This document shows, piece after piece, positions 40,057 to 51,170 of a stretch of DNA of 64,000 nucleotides. Origin of the DNA: Flammeovirga sp. EKP202 (lineage in GTDB: Bacteria; Bacteroidota; Bacteroidia; Cytophagales; Flammeovirgaceae). Below the pieces are notes generated by a model. It made no database searches. It had not been told where the DNA came from and worked only from the letters and a program-made list of their open reading frames with translations. The stretch is taken from NCBI RefSeq assembly GCF_014534745.1, contig NZ_JACVVP010000017.1, forward strand, positions 1 through 64,000, written 5' to 3'. The position numbers were made by a program, and so were the translations under genes. Each line of letters starts with the position of its first letter. Position 1 is the stretch's first letter.

Positions 40057-40329
40057 TTATTTTAAAAAGCTTGTTAGGACTAAACTCATAACGAGTATTA
40101 ACCCACCCATCATATAGAGTATAATCATACTCGATTGTAGCCACTTTTCATCTTTATCTTTACTAAATTGATAGAGCTGAGTACCAATGAAAATAAAGAT
40201 GACACAACTAATAAAAATAGTTGTCTTATGATTGATATTACTTCTGGGAATATCTTGAATATTCTTATAAATAAGATCACCAATTCCCAAACCTAGAAGG
40301 GCACCAAGCCCCATAAACCTTTTTAGCAT
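40057..40329 (-). CDS. Small membrane protein of unknown function
   Basis: A 90-residue protein with three hydrophobic segments (MGLGALLGLGIGDLIY; TIFISCVIFIFIGTQLY; SMIILYMMGGLILVMSLVL). It is not recognised as a family. Another ATG at 40356 would add nine residues, but that codon lies in the loop of the leuS terminator hairpin, so I take the ATG at 40329, which lies just after the T-run. The gene is downstream of leuS on the same strand. It may be a general membrane accessory protein; no motif points to a role. Confidence 0.65.
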   Translation of the reverse strand: MLKRFMGLGALLGLGIGDLIYKNIQDIPRSNINHKTTIFISCVIFIFIGTQLYQFSKDKDEKWLQSSMIILYMMGGLILVMSLVLTSFLK

Positions 40330-40339
40330 ATCGTATAAA

Positions 40340-40375
40340 AAAACGGAAATAAGCATAATTGCCTATTTCCGTTTT
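40340..40375 (-). terminator. Terminator of leuS adjoining the next gene
   Basis: A 12-bp perfect stem (AAAACGGAAATA with TATTTCCGTTTT) and 12-nt loop are followed on the minus strand by TTTATACGATATG. The hairpin begins 14 nt past the leuS stop codon and ends 10 nt before the next ATG (40329). Confidence 0.88.
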
Positions 40376-40389
40376 GTATTTATAAAGTG

Positions 40390-43164
40390 TTATACAACAA
40401 CATTTACAATTCTCTTAGGAACAAAGATAAACTTCTTGATTGGTTTATCTTCTACCCATTTTTTAACTACTTCGTTGGCAAAAACAGCTTCTTTTGCTTC
40501 CTCTTGAGAAATATCCATTGGAAGATCAATTTTTACTCTCATTTTACCATTAATAGAAACTGGGTAAGTATGTGAAGCTTCAACTAGTAAAGAAGCATCA
40601 AACTCAGGGAATGAAGCTAAAATTACAGAATCTTCATGACCTAAAGCTTCGTGCCATAATTCTTCAGCAATGTGAGGAGCGAAAGGAGATAAGATTACTA
40701 ATAATTGCTCTAATACCTCTTTCTTATGACATTTTGCAGCAGCTAATTCATTTACACATACCATGAATGCAGGAACAGTAGTATTCAAACTTAAAGACTC
40801 CATGTCTTCACCTGCTTTCTTGATTGTTTTATGAAGAATTTTTAACTCTTCAGGAGTAGCTTTACCGTCTGTTACAACTAATTGTCCTTGATCGTTGTAG
40901 AATAATCTCCACATTTTTCTTAAGAACTTCCAAACACCATCAATACCTTGCATTGACCAAGGTTTTGATTGTTCGATAGGACCTAAGAACATTTCATAAA
41001 GACGAAGTGTATCTGCTCCGTATTTCTCGATTACTACATCTGGGTTTACTACATTGTATTTAGATTTTGACATCTTTTCTACAACATGACCACACATGTA
41101 TTTGCCATCTTCTAAGATAAACTCAGCGTCAGCATAATCTTTACGCCACTCTTTGAATTTTTCTGTATCTAATTCATCGTTATTTACGATGTTTACATCT
41201 ACATAAAGAGGCTGTACATCATAGTCTTTTCTTAAACCATAAGAAACGAACTGATTTGTACCTTTTACTCTGTAAACAAAGTTAGAACGACCTTGGATCA
41301 TACCTTGGTTTACGATTCTTTGGAATGGCTCTTCGTGTCCGATGAAGCCCATGTCAAATAAGAACATGTTCCAGAATCGTGAGTACAATAAGTGACCTGT
41401 AGCATGCTCAGTACCACCTACATATAAATCTACTTGGTTCCAGTATTCTACAGCTTCTTTGCTTACAAATGCCTCTTTATTTTGAGGATCCATATAACGT
41501 AAGAAGTACCATGAAGAACCTGCCCAACCTGGCATTGTCGTTAATTCGTAACCGAATTTATCATCAAACTTCCAATCCTTCGCGTTTCCTAATGGAGGAT
41601 CACCTTCAGGAGTAGGTAAGTAGTTTTCAACTTCTGGTAAGTTCAACGGAAGTTGTTCATTTGGAACTAACAGAGGAGAATCGTTTTCATCAAAGTATAC
41701 TGGAACGGGTTCACCCCAATAACGTTGACGAGAGAATACTGCGTCTCTGATTCTGAAGTTTACTTTCGCTTTACCTTGACCTGATGCAACTAGCTTATCG
41801 ATAGCTATTTTGATTGCTTCGTCAGAATCTAAGCCATTCAAGAAACCAGAGTTAATCATTTTACCCTTTTTCACTTGAGTAGGGTCTTCCATATCTTCAG
41901 TTCCTTCAATTACGCGGATGATAGGAAGGTCGAAATGATTTGCAAAACGGAAGTCACGATCATCAGAAGAAGGCACTGCCATTACAACACCTGTACCATA
42001 TCCTGATAGAACGTAATCTGCAATCCATAATTGTACTTTTTCACCAGTCAATGGATTGATTACATAAGAACCAGTAAATACACCTGATACCGTTTTTACG
42101 TCTGATTGACGATCTCTTTCTGATCTATTTTTTGCCTCTTCAACATAAGTTTCAACTGCCTCTTTTTGTGCATCTGTAGTTAAAGTAGGGATTAATTCAT
42201 GCTCTGGAGCTAATACTACATAAGTTACACCATAAACAGTGTCAACACGAGTAGTGAAAGCTGTTAATGTAATATCACTATCTGCTACTTTAAAGTCTAA
42301 TTCACAACCAATAGATTTACCAATCCAGTTACGTTGCATTTCTTTTAAAGCGTCAGACCAATCTAAACGATCTAAATTACCCAATAAACGATCCGCATAC
42401 GCTGTGATACGCATCATCCATTGCTTCATTTTCTTTCTTTCTACAGGGTGTCCACCTCTTTCAGAAACACCATCTTTTACTTCGTCATTGGCTAAAACAG
42501 TTCCTAATGCAGGGCACCAGTTTACCATTGCTTCAGACAAGAAAGTCAATCTATATTGTAATAGGATAGTCGCTTTTTCGCTGTCTGAGTATCCTTTCCA
42601 ATCCTCAGCAGTGAAAACAGTAGCATCGTCATCACATTCTGCATTGATTCCTTCAGAACCATTTGCTTCAAAATGTTTCACTAACTCTGCAATATCCTTT
42701 GCTTTGTTGGCATCCTTGTCGTAGTAAACATTGAATAATTGTTCAAAGATCCATTGTGTCCAACGATAGTACTCAGGTGAAGAAGTCTGAACTTCACGAC
42801 TCCAGTCAAAGCTGAAACCGATCTTATTCATTTGAGACTTGAATGTACTGATATTTTGCTCTGTAGTGATTGCAGGGTGTTGACCTGTTTCAATCGCATA
42901 TTGCTCAGCAGGAAGACCAAAAGAATCAAAACCCATTGGGTGAAGTACATTGAATCCTTTTAATCTTTTGTATCTTGAAACAATATCAGAAGCAATATAT
43001 CCCATTGGGTGACCTACGTGAAGACCAGCTCCAGAAGGGTATGGGAACATATCAAGTGTATAATATTTTGGCTTACTTTTATCAATATCTACTTTATAAA
43101 TATTGTTGTCTTGCCAATATTTCTGCCATTTAGGCTCAAATGAATTATGGTTATATTCAGACAT
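40390..43164 (-). CDS. leuS: Leucine-tRNA ligase
   Basis: Charges tRNA-Leu with leucine. It has 924 residues. The class I HIGH motif is in [17 protein letters not shown] near residue 50, and KMSKS is in [16 protein letters not shown] near residue 700. The CP1 editing domain is present in the middle (residues about 250-450; [22 protein letters not shown] and the [15 protein letters not shown] segment, where the DxRD-type editing Asp lies). It is longer than E. coli LeuRS (860), with insertions typical of Bacteroidota such as the acidic [17 protein letters not shown] region near 180. A TATCTTTG element lies about 90 nt ahead of the start. Confidence 0.97.
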   Translation of the reverse strand: MSEYNHNSFEPKWQKYWQDNNIYKVDIDKSKPKYYTLDMFPYPSGAGLHVGHPMGYIASDIVSRYKRLKGFNVLHPMGFDSFGLPAEQYAIETGQHPAITTEQNISTFKSQMNKIGFSFDWSREVQTSSPEYYRWTQWIFEQLFNVYYDKDANKAKDIAELVKHFEANGSEGINAECDDDATVFTAEDWKGYSDSEKATILLQYRLTFLSEAMVNWCPALGTVLANDEVKDGVSERGGHPVERKKMKQWMMRITAYADRLLGNLDRLDWSDALKEMQRNWIGKSIGCELDFKVADSDITLTAFTTRVDTVYGVTYVVLAPEHELIPTLTTDAQKEAVETYVEEAKNRSERDRQSDVKTVSGVFTGSYVINPLTGEKVQLWIADYVLSGYGTGVVMAVPSSDDRDFRFANHFDLPIIRVIEGTEDMEDPTQVKKGKMINSGFLNGLDSDEAIKIAIDKLVASGQGKAKVNFRIRDAVFSRQRYWGEPVPVYFDENDSPLLVPNEQLPLNLPEVENYLPTPEGDPPLGNAKDWKFDDKFGYELTTMPGWAGSSWYFLRYMDPQNKEAFVSKEAVEYWNQVDLYVGGTEHATGHLLYSRFWNMFLFDMGFIGHEEPFQRIVNQGMIQGRSNFVYRVKGTNQFVSYGLRKDYDVQPLYVDVNIVNNDELDTEKFKEWRKDYADAEFILEDGKYMCGHVVEKMSKSKYNVVNPDVVIEKYGADTLRLYEMFLGPIEQSKPWSMQGIDGVWKFLRKMWRLFYNDQGQLVVTDGKATPEELKILHKTIKKAGEDMESLSLNTTVPAFMVCVNELAAAKCHKKEVLEQLLVILSPFAPHIAEELWHEALGHEDSVILASFPEFDASLLVEASHTYPVSINGKMRVKIDLPMDISQEEAKEAVFANEVVKKWVEDKPIKKFIFVPKRIVNVVV

Positions 43165-43255
43165 ACTGTAAATGTATCCTAAAAATTAATTGCGTTTTTT
43201 GTTTTAGTACTAAAGCCTAGCACTCTAATTTTTGACCTGAAATCAATAAATCAAG

Positions 43256-43263
43256 CAAAGATA
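43256..43263 (-). promoter_or_regulatory. TAnnTTTG element for leuS
   Basis: TATCTTTG on the minus strand would start transcription near 43250, giving a leuS leader of about 86 nt. I see no T-box-like specifier structure, as expected outside Firmicutes. No -33 TTG was found. Confidence 0.4.
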
Positions 43264-43395
43264 TAAATAAATCTATTTTATAATACTTCTGAGAGTAGGA
43301 TAAACTAAGATTTTTAGATCAAACAATAATAATTGTCAATTTTAAAGCTTCAAGTTCTTTTGCTTAAGAAATCTTATTTTTATAAATCAAGAAGA

Positions 43396-43857
43396 TTAGA
43401 TGTATTCAAGAATTGTCATTTCATTACCGTTGAATTTAACCTTTTCATTGGTTGATTTCCCGATAAATATTTTTCCAATAGGGGATTGTGCACTGATGAC
43501 AAACACATTATCCTTTTCAAATTTCACCTGACCGATACTTATCAATAAATAATATAATCCCTTATCTGTTTTGATAAAGCTACCAGGCTTAATTGTATCA
43601 GATTTTGTATCATTAATTTCCTCAATCACTTTTAATAATTGAAGGTTTTGAGATAACTGAGTGCCCATTTTTTCTTTTTCTAAATGCATCATCGCACGAG
43701 CAGTGTCATGTTTATCACCAGCTGTACTTCTTGTTTCAGCATTAGCAGATTGCTGGGCACTTTCCATGGCTTCCTCTAATGATTTTACCTTACCAACTAT
43801 TAGAGATTTACAATGTGCCTTTAAAGCTTTTTTATATTCAGTATTTAATTTTTCCAT
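43396..43857 (-). CDS. GreA/GreB-like transcription factor
   Basis: A 153-residue protein with the GreA/GreB layout. Residues 1-75 form an antiparallel coiled coil. The C-terminal half (about 85-153) has the GreA/GreB FKBP-like pattern, most clearly AQSPIGKIFIGKSTNEKVKFNG, compared with the SPIGRALLGK-type motif of GreA. The tip of the coiled coil, SANAETRSTAGDKHDTARA, carries acidic residues (Asp, Glu) where GreA has the RNA-cleavage-stimulating pair, but the spacing is not identical, so cleavage activity is uncertain. Such proteins in Bacteroidota are often mislabelled as 3-oxoacyl-ACP synthase. It probably binds RNA polymerase. Confidence 0.78.
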   Translation of the reverse strand: MEKLNTEYKKALKAHCKSLIVGKVKSLEEAMESAQQSANAETRSTAGDKHDTARAMMHLEKEKMGTQLSQNLQLLKVIEEINDTKSDTIKPGSFIKTDKGLYYLLISIGQVKFEKDNVFVISAQSPIGKIFIGKSTNEKVKFNGNEMTILEYI

Positions 43858-43875
43858 CTATCCTAAAAAGAAAAA

Positions 43876-43895
43876 GAGGAAGACAATTCTTCCTC
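43876..43895 (-). terminator. Terminator after the small secreted gene
   Basis: An 8-bp stem (GAGGAAGA with TCTTCCTC) with a 4-nt loop is followed on the minus strand by TTTTTCTTTTTAGG. It lies 11 nt past the stop codon at 43906 and 18 nt before the ATG at 43857. Confidence 0.72.
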
Positions 43896-43905
43896 ATTGA
43901 TTCAA

Positions 43906-44208
43906 TCACTTAATAAATTCGGCTTTCAAAATAGTGATTTCATTTCCTACTTTCAAATCGTAAGAGTTGTATTTTTCATTATACATTTCTTTAATGTATT
44001 TGACATGATGCCAAGTCATTTCATTTTCAGGAAGATGTAGAGCTTTGAATAATCGTCTTGTTATTTGAAAATAACCATCTCCATATTGAACGGTTAAAGT
44101 AACAGATATGATTGTGTAGTTTTTTACTTTCTCATTGTCTTCTGTTGCTAAGGTTTTTGTAGCAAGAAGGAGAGAGGTTGTTAGGAATAAGATCAAAAGA
44201 TGTTTCAT
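43906..44208 (-). CDS. Small exported protein, possibly LysM-like
   Basis: A 100-residue exported protein. The signal peptide is residues 1-22 (MKHLLILFLTTSLLLATKTLA). The mature part has the sequence LTVQYGDGYFQITRRLFKALHL, then a helix, YNEKYNSYDLKVGNEITILKA. The V-x-x-GDG-x-x-x-I start and the N...L-x-VG-x-x-I-x-I end look like a stretched LysM (peptidoglycan-binding) domain. Because the spacing between the two halves is longer than usual, this is only a suggestion. Its promoter (44243-44273) is one of the best matches in the window. Confidence 0.65.
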   Translation of the reverse strand: MKHLLILFLTTSLLLATKTLATEDNEKVKNYTIISVTLTVQYGDGYFQITRRLFKALHLPENEMTWHHVKYIKEMYNEKYNSYDLKVGNEITILKAEFIK

Positions 44209-44242
44209 AATATGAAGTAGTTGTTTGATGAATTATGTATTA

Positions 44243-44273
44243 CAAATATATATACATTGAATCATTCTAACAA
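44243..44273 (-). promoter_or_regulatory. Well-matched Bacteroidota promoter
   Basis: On the minus strand: TTG (44273-44271), a 20-bp spacer, TATATTTG (44250-44243). Both elements and the spacing fit the consensus. The start would be near 44237, with a leader of about 29 nt to the ATG at 44208. Confidence 0.6.
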
Positions 44274-44423
44274 CTAAAATGAGGATAAAAATCTACATTA
44301 AAACATTGGTAATGAATTATATAAAATCAATAATTGAAACTTTAAAAGCATCTATTTAACATAATGTTTATTATATTTATTTGATGTATTTTATTTAAAC
44401 GGTAAATACTGAAGGCTTTAGTT

Positions 44424-45527
44424 TTAATTCCAACCTAATAATCTTTCCATTACTTTCTGCATCATAATGTATTCATAATTCTGATCAGGTTCTTTCAATG
44501 TACTTAACGAATGAATTTTACAGATGTGTTTTGTGTCATTTGCTAAATGATCGCCAATACATATTATTCCAAGGTTTGAATCTTTACAGAATTGTTCAGC
44601 TTTTTGAATGTATTCATCATTCATAGGAATTGCCAAATAGAAATAATCACAAAATAATGACTTCGTGAAGATTTTTTGTTTTTGTGATTTAAATGAAGAC
44701 AAATCTGTAATAATCTCTGAACCAATGATAACGGGCCTTTTCTTATAGTTTTTTTCGGGTTTAGTCAGTGTGATAACATCGACGACTTTTGATGGCTGTT
44801 GAATTACAAAAGCTACAAGATGTTCATGGTTGGAAGAAAAATCAACTTTAAGTGTTCTAGCGATCCATTGTTCAGATCTTAATGCATTTAGAATATTTGC
44901 TCTAGCGAGGTTTTCTGATGAAAGTTGGTATTTTTCCATCTTTTTTAAATCCTGCCAATAAGTGTCTACAGTATTTTTCTGTACGTTTTCATTCCTCACC
45001 GTATCTTTTAATTGATAAGGCACTACAAATTGAGATTTACTCTTTTTATCTGTAATTACAACAGGCTCCTCTTTTTTACGTCCTCTTTCTGTCTTTCCTC
45101 CTTTTAAAGGTCTATAGATTTGCCATAATTCTCTTAATTCATGACGCATATTCTCACCCTTCAACATTTTTTCTTTTACATCTTCTACAATTTTAGTTGG
45201 AGCTATTGTTCTTACCTTACTAAACGTTTCTAATTGTTCCGGTGTAGTTTTAACGATAGATTCATCTAATTCATCAAGATGATTCATTTCTAGTATTTCT
45301 AAATAAAGCTTTGCTCCTGACCTAGCTCTCCATAAAGTTGAAATATTGATTCTGTTTTTTTGAGCTAAACCTTTTACATATTCGGTAAAAGATCTTGACC
45401 TTAATTTATATAGTTGTTGCGATTCGATTTGGTCTAAAAGTTTTGCCACTCTAAGCCAGTTTCTTCTATCCTTTTGAATAAGGATCTCGAATTCTAATTC
45501 AATTTGTTCTAATTTATTTAAACTCAT
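44424..45527 (-). CDS. HTH-like protein with degenerate MmcB-like nuclease fold, probably autoregulated
   Basis: A 367-residue cytoplasmic protein of unknown role. Residues 1-75 are helical with a helix-turn-helix-like stretch (GLAQKNRINISTLWRARSGAKLYL). A basic linker (KGGKTERGRKKEE) follows. Residues 200-367 resemble the MmcB/DUF1052 group of PD-(D/E)XK-fold proteins: RSEQWIARTLKVDF, VVDVITL (Asp250), IIGSEIITDLSSF (Glu271) and SLFCDYFYLAIP, comparable with the E-x-K...D...YCDxxYxAVP pattern. The position of the catalytic Lys appears to be Ile273, so it may be inactive. The start is the ATG at 45527, because the longer reading begins at a TTG inside a 19-bp palindrome. That palindrome abuts the start codon and suggests autorepression. 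The fold assignment is by eye. Confidence 0.62.
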   Translation of the reverse strand: MSLNKLEQIELEFEILIQKDRRNWLRVAKLLDQIESQQLYKLRSRSFTEYVKGLAQKNRINISTLWRARSGAKLYLEILEMNHLDELDESIVKTTPEQLETFSKVRTIAPTKIVEDVKEKMLKGENMRHELRELWQIYRPLKGGKTERGRKKEEPVVITDKKSKSQFVVPYQLKDTVRNENVQKNTVDTYWQDLKKMEKYQLSSENLARANILNALRSEQWIARTLKVDFSSNHEHLVAFVIQQPSKVVDVITLTKPEKNYKKRPVIIGSEIITDLSSFKSQKQKIFTKSLFCDYFYLAIPMNDEYIQKAEQFCKDSNLGIICIGDHLANDTKHICKIHSLSTLKEPDQNYEYIMMQKVMERLLGWN

Positions 45528-45545
45528 AGTTGCAAATTGCAACTA
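45527..45545. promoter_or_regulatory. 19-bp palindrome abutting a start codon (putative operator)
   Basis: TAGTTGCAAATTGCAACTA: two perfect 9-bp arms around a central base. It shares a base with the ATG at 45527 and occupies the place of the ribosome-binding site. Binding there would block translation or transcription of the HTH-like gene. Confidence 0.55.
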
Positions 45546-45592
45546 AAAATCAATAAAAACAATATTATAGAATGTGTTTAAAAGTATAATAG

Positions 45593-45600
45593 TATATTTG
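45593..45600 (+). promoter_or_regulatory. TAnnTTTG element upstream of the DUF6588-like gene
   Basis: TATATTTG, an exact -7 element, would start a transcript near 45607 with a leader of about 140 nt before the TTG start at 45750. No -33 TTG was recognised. Confidence 0.33.
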
Positions 45601-45749
45601 AATTACATAAGTATCAGAACTAATGATTTTGAGGTACAAAAGGATACATAACATATGAAATAGACTTAAACATTTATTTTAAAGCATCATTTTTCAATAC
45701 CATTTTCTTAGTTTTTTACTTGATATAAGTTCTTAAAGACCTATTACCT

Positions 45750-46745
45750 TTGAAACGTTTATACCTATATATAGGATTACTTTTTTTAAGTCCCCTCTCT
45801 TACGCTCAAGATGTTCTTTCTTTATTTTCAACTGAAGGAGAAAATGCACAAAAAAGTAGCTTGGAGTTGTTCAACCGTTATACAGACCCTTTAGTAGAAA
45901 GCTATAAATGGGCAATTGGTATGGGCTGGAATCATACAGCAAGACCACACCGTCCTATTGGTTTTGATCTCAGTTTTGGTTCTGCAATTGTTTTTATTCC
46001 CTCTTCAGAATTTCATTATACGGTGGATGATATCCAAAATGTAAGAATTATAAAGGGGAATGAGAAAATACCTACTTTTTTCGGGACTAATACTACGGAG
46101 TCTGTAATAGGTGTTAAAAATGATGATGGTACAGAGGCAATCATGCCTGCCACCAAAGGTGTGGACATCCCTATAGCTGCTCTCCCCTATTTGAAGTTTG
46201 GATTAGGTATTTATAAGAATACAGAAATAATGGGTAGAGTTTTTCCAAAGGTGGAATACAATGGAATTATACTACAAATGTGGGGTGCTGGATTAAAACA
46301 CAATTTGATTCAATGGTTTTTTAAGGAGAAATCACCCTTCGATTTAAGTATTTTTGGAGGCTATACACAAACTGAAGGGAATTATCCATTAGAACAAAGC
46401 TCCGTTTCACCAGTGAATGACCCTGGAAATTTAACTTTCCTCACAAGAGGTGGTGATTTTGAATTGATTATGTCAAAAACACTACCATTACTTACCATAT
46501 ATGTAAACTCAGGGTTCATCTACAGTAAAAATACAACTAAGCTTAACGGTGATTATAGATTACTACAAGATGAGACTAAGACATTGAACCTACCTGAGGA
46601 TAGAATTGTGGAAGAATCTGAGCTTAGGAGTTGGAAATTTGGAGGAGGTGTAATGCTCAAATTTGGTTTAGTTTTTCTTAATGGGGACTATACATTCTCA
46701 AATTATCATCAAATTAACGTTGGAATGGGGCTTACATTAAAATAA
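45750..46745 (+). CDS. Exported outer-membrane-type protein (DUF6588-like)
   Basis: A 331-residue exported protein with a likely TTG start codon: the N-terminus MKRLYLYIGLLFLSPLSYAQ is a complete signal peptide and no ATG lies close by. The mature protein starts with a conserved-type segment (LFSTEGENAQKSSLELFNRYTDPLVES) and then has strong amphipathic strands (FDLSFGSAIVFIPSSEF, PFDLSIFGGYTQTEG), ending in YHQINVGMGLTLK. This fits the Bacteroidota DUF6588 group of predicted barrel proteins, whose function is unknown. Divergent from the HTH-like gene. Confidence 0.75.
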   Translation: MKRLYLYIGLLFLSPLSYAQDVLSLFSTEGENAQKSSLELFNRYTDPLVESYKWAIGMGWNHTARPHRPIGFDLSFGSAIVFIPSSEFHYTVDDIQNVRIIKGNEKIPTFFGTNTTESVIGVKNDDGTEAIMPATKGVDIPIAALPYLKFGLGIYKNTEIMGRVFPKVEYNGIILQMWGAGLKHNLIQWFFKEKSPFDLSIFGGYTQTEGNYPLEQSSVSPVNDPGNLTFLTRGGDFELIMSKTLPLLTIYVNSGFIYSKNTTKLNGDYRLLQDETKTLNLPEDRIVEESELRSWKFGGGVMLKFGLVFLNGDYTFSNYHQINVGMGLTLK

Positions 46746-46940
46746 ACCTCAAAAATATGTTAAAAATACTTAAATGCTGAACTATAATAGTACGTTTTAG
46801 GACTATAAAACCGATTTTTGTCAATGTCTCAAAAAGAGGTGTGCTTATTTTATATGAAATAGAGTACTAAATATTCACTCCTGAGACATATTTAGATTGT
46901 AATTAGAATAATGTTTCAAGCATTAAAATAAGACTATATC

Positions 46941-48185
46941 GTGGATTTATTTGAAAAACTTCTTCAAGACAGAGGACCATTAGGGAATCATTCCAAAATG
47001 GCTCACGGATATTATGCATTCCCAAAACTTGAAGGAGAAATTGCTCCTCGTATGACCTTCAGAGGTAAGGAAGTATTAACATGGAGTTTAAACAATTACC
47101 TAGGATTAGCAAACCATCCAGAAATTAGAAAAGTAGATGCTGATGCAGCTGCTGAGTACGGATTAGCTTATCCAATGGGTGCACGTATGATGTCTGGTAA
47201 CTCAAACTTGATCGAAGAGTTTGAATCAGAACTTAGTTCATTCGTAGGTAAAGAAGATACAATGGTGTTAAACTTCGGTTACCAAGGTATCATGTCTGTT
47301 ATCGACGCGTTATTAGATAGAAAAGATGTTGTAGTATACGATTCAGAGTGTCATGCATGTATCATCGATGGTTTGAGAATGCATGTTGGTAAGCGTTTCG
47401 TTTTCCCTCACAATGACATCGAGAACTGTGAAAAGCAGTTACAAAGAGCTACAAAATTAGTTGAAGAAACAGGTGGTGCTATCCTATTAATTACTGAAGG
47501 TGTATTCGGTATGTTAGGTGACCAAGGTAAGTTGAAAGAAATCGCTGACCTTAAAGATAAATATCAATTCCGTATGTTGGTTGACGACGCTCACGGATTT
47601 GGTACTTTAGGTAAAACGGGTGCTGGTGCTGGTGAAGAGCAAGGATGTCAAGATAAAATTGATATCTACTTCTCTACTTTCGCTAAGTCTATGGCTTCTG
47701 TTGGTGCATTTATCTCTTCAGACGAGCAAGTAATTGAGTATTTAAGATACAATACAAGATCACAAATCTTTGCGAAAACATTACCAATGCCTTTAGTAAA
47801 AGGTAACTTAAAACGTTTGGAAATGCTTCGTAACATGCCAGAGTTAAAAGACAAACTTTGGGAAGTTGCTACAGCATTACAAGACGGTTTAACTTCAAAT
47901 GGTTTCGACATTGGTTTAACTGATACTCCTGTAACACCAGTATTCTTACAAGGTGGTCAAAACGAAGCAGTAAATATGATCATGGACTTAAGAGAGAACT
48001 ATAGTATCTTCTGTTCAGTAGTTGTATATCCTGTTGTACCTAAAGGAGTAATCATGTTGAGATTAATCCCTACTGCATCTCACTCTTTAGAGGATGTGGA
48101 AGAGACAATTTCAGCATTTAAAGCTGTAAAACATAAATTAGAATCTGGTGAGTATGCTAACGCTGAACCACAAATAATGAAGTAA
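46941..48185 (+). CDS. Alpha-oxoamine synthase: serine palmitoyltransferase or cysteate acyltransferase
   Basis: A PLP-dependent enzyme of 414 residues that condenses an amino acid with an acyl-CoA or acyl-ACP. It has a GTG start codon. The PLP features are visible: LTWSLNNYLGLANHP at the start of the domain, DSECHACIIDGLR (stacking His), LVDDAHGFGTLGKTG (Asp215/Asp216 and His218) and the Schiff-base Lys249 in YFSTFAKSMASVGAF. Bacterial serine palmitoyltransferases (sphingolipids) and the cysteate acyltransferases that make sulfonolipids (capnines) of gliding Bacteroidota share this sequence family, as do 2-amino-3-ketobutyrate ligase and 8-amino-7-oxononanoate synthase. Absence of biotin or threonine genes nearby favours the lipid function. 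Substrate is not resolved by eye. Confidence 0.88.
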   Translation: MDLFEKLLQDRGPLGNHSKMAHGYYAFPKLEGEIAPRMTFRGKEVLTWSLNNYLGLANHPEIRKVDADAAAEYGLAYPMGARMMSGNSNLIEEFESELSSFVGKEDTMVLNFGYQGIMSVIDALLDRKDVVVYDSECHACIIDGLRMHVGKRFVFPHNDIENCEKQLQRATKLVEETGGAILLITEGVFGMLGDQGKLKEIADLKDKYQFRMLVDDAHGFGTLGKTGAGAGEEQGCQDKIDIYFSTFAKSMASVGAFISSDEQVIEYLRYNTRSQIFAKTLPMPLVKGNLKRLEMLRNMPELKDKLWEVATALQDGLTSNGFDIGLTDTPVTPVFLQGGQNEAVNMIMDLRENYSIFCSVVVYPVVPKGVIMLRLIPTASHSLEDVEETISAFKAVKHKLESGEYANAEPQIMK

Positions 48186-48211
48186 TTTATTATTGATTTT
48201 AATTTCAATAT

Positions 48212-48256
48212 AAAAAGGATAAGGTTTCAATAAAAAATTGAGATTTTATCCTTTTT
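48212..48256 (+). terminator. Terminator of the alpha-oxoamine synthase gene
   Basis: An 11-bp stem (AAAAAGGATAA with TTATCCTTTTT) with a 23-nt loop that has some further pairing is followed by TTT. Confidence 0.72.
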
Positions 48257-48345
48257 TTTCGTCTTAAATATTATAATTTTTCAAAGTTATTATATAAATT
48301 GCTATACACTTAATTAATTCATCGATAGAAATTAATAATAAAAAA

Positions 48346-48522
48346 ATGGACAAATTCACAGAATTAAAAGAGCTTATTCAGCAAACTGAAGAAGATGCAC
48401 AGAAGTTCTACAACAGTAAAGTAGCTGCAGCTGGTACTCGTGTACGTAAGAACATGCAAGACATCAAGAAGCTTGCTCAAGATATTCGTTTAGAGATCCA
48501 AGAGATCAAAAACAACGGATAG
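48346..48522 (+). CDS. Small histone H1-like DNA-binding protein
   Basis: A 58-residue protein: MDKFTELKELIQQTEEDAQK... with a middle part AAAGTRVRKNMQDIKKLAQD and an end in IQEIKNNG. It is similar to the short histone H1/Hc1-like proteins widespread in Bacteroidota, which have the same pattern (helix, T-R-V-R-K-N-M segment, Lys-rich helix). It would bind DNA or act in nucleoid organisation. Small Ala/Lys/Glu composition and the lack of aromatic residues beyond one Phe-Tyr pair fit. It is flanked by the enzyme's terminator and a perfect bidirectional terminator, so it is its own transcription unit. Confidence 0.85.
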   Translation: MDKFTELKELIQQTEEDAQKFYNSKVAAAGTRVRKNMQDIKKLAQDIRLEIQEIKNNG

Positions 48523-48540
48523 TGCTAGAATAAGTCATAA

Positions 48541-48580
48541 AAAAAGAGAGGTTAGATTTTAAAATCTAACCTCTCTTTTT
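48541..48580. terminator. Perfect 20-bp bidirectional terminator
   Basis: Forty bases form a perfect inverted repeat with no spacer: 48541-48560 and 48561-48580. The A-run on one side and T-run on the other serve the histone-like gene (plus) and the gene ending at 48581 (minus). Confidence 0.93.

Positions 48581-51170
<2,590 letters not shown>

Noticed and set aside
40330-40356. Longer start for the small membrane protein after leuS
   Set aside because: The ATG at 40356 lies in the loop of the leuS terminator hairpin; the ATG at 40329 follows the T-run and still keeps all three hydrophobic segments.
42239-42724. 161-codon open frame on the plus strand opposite leuS
   Set aside because: It lies wholly within the conserved CP1 region of leuS on the other strand, has low-complexity Ser-rich content and no family pattern; it is a shadow of a real gene.
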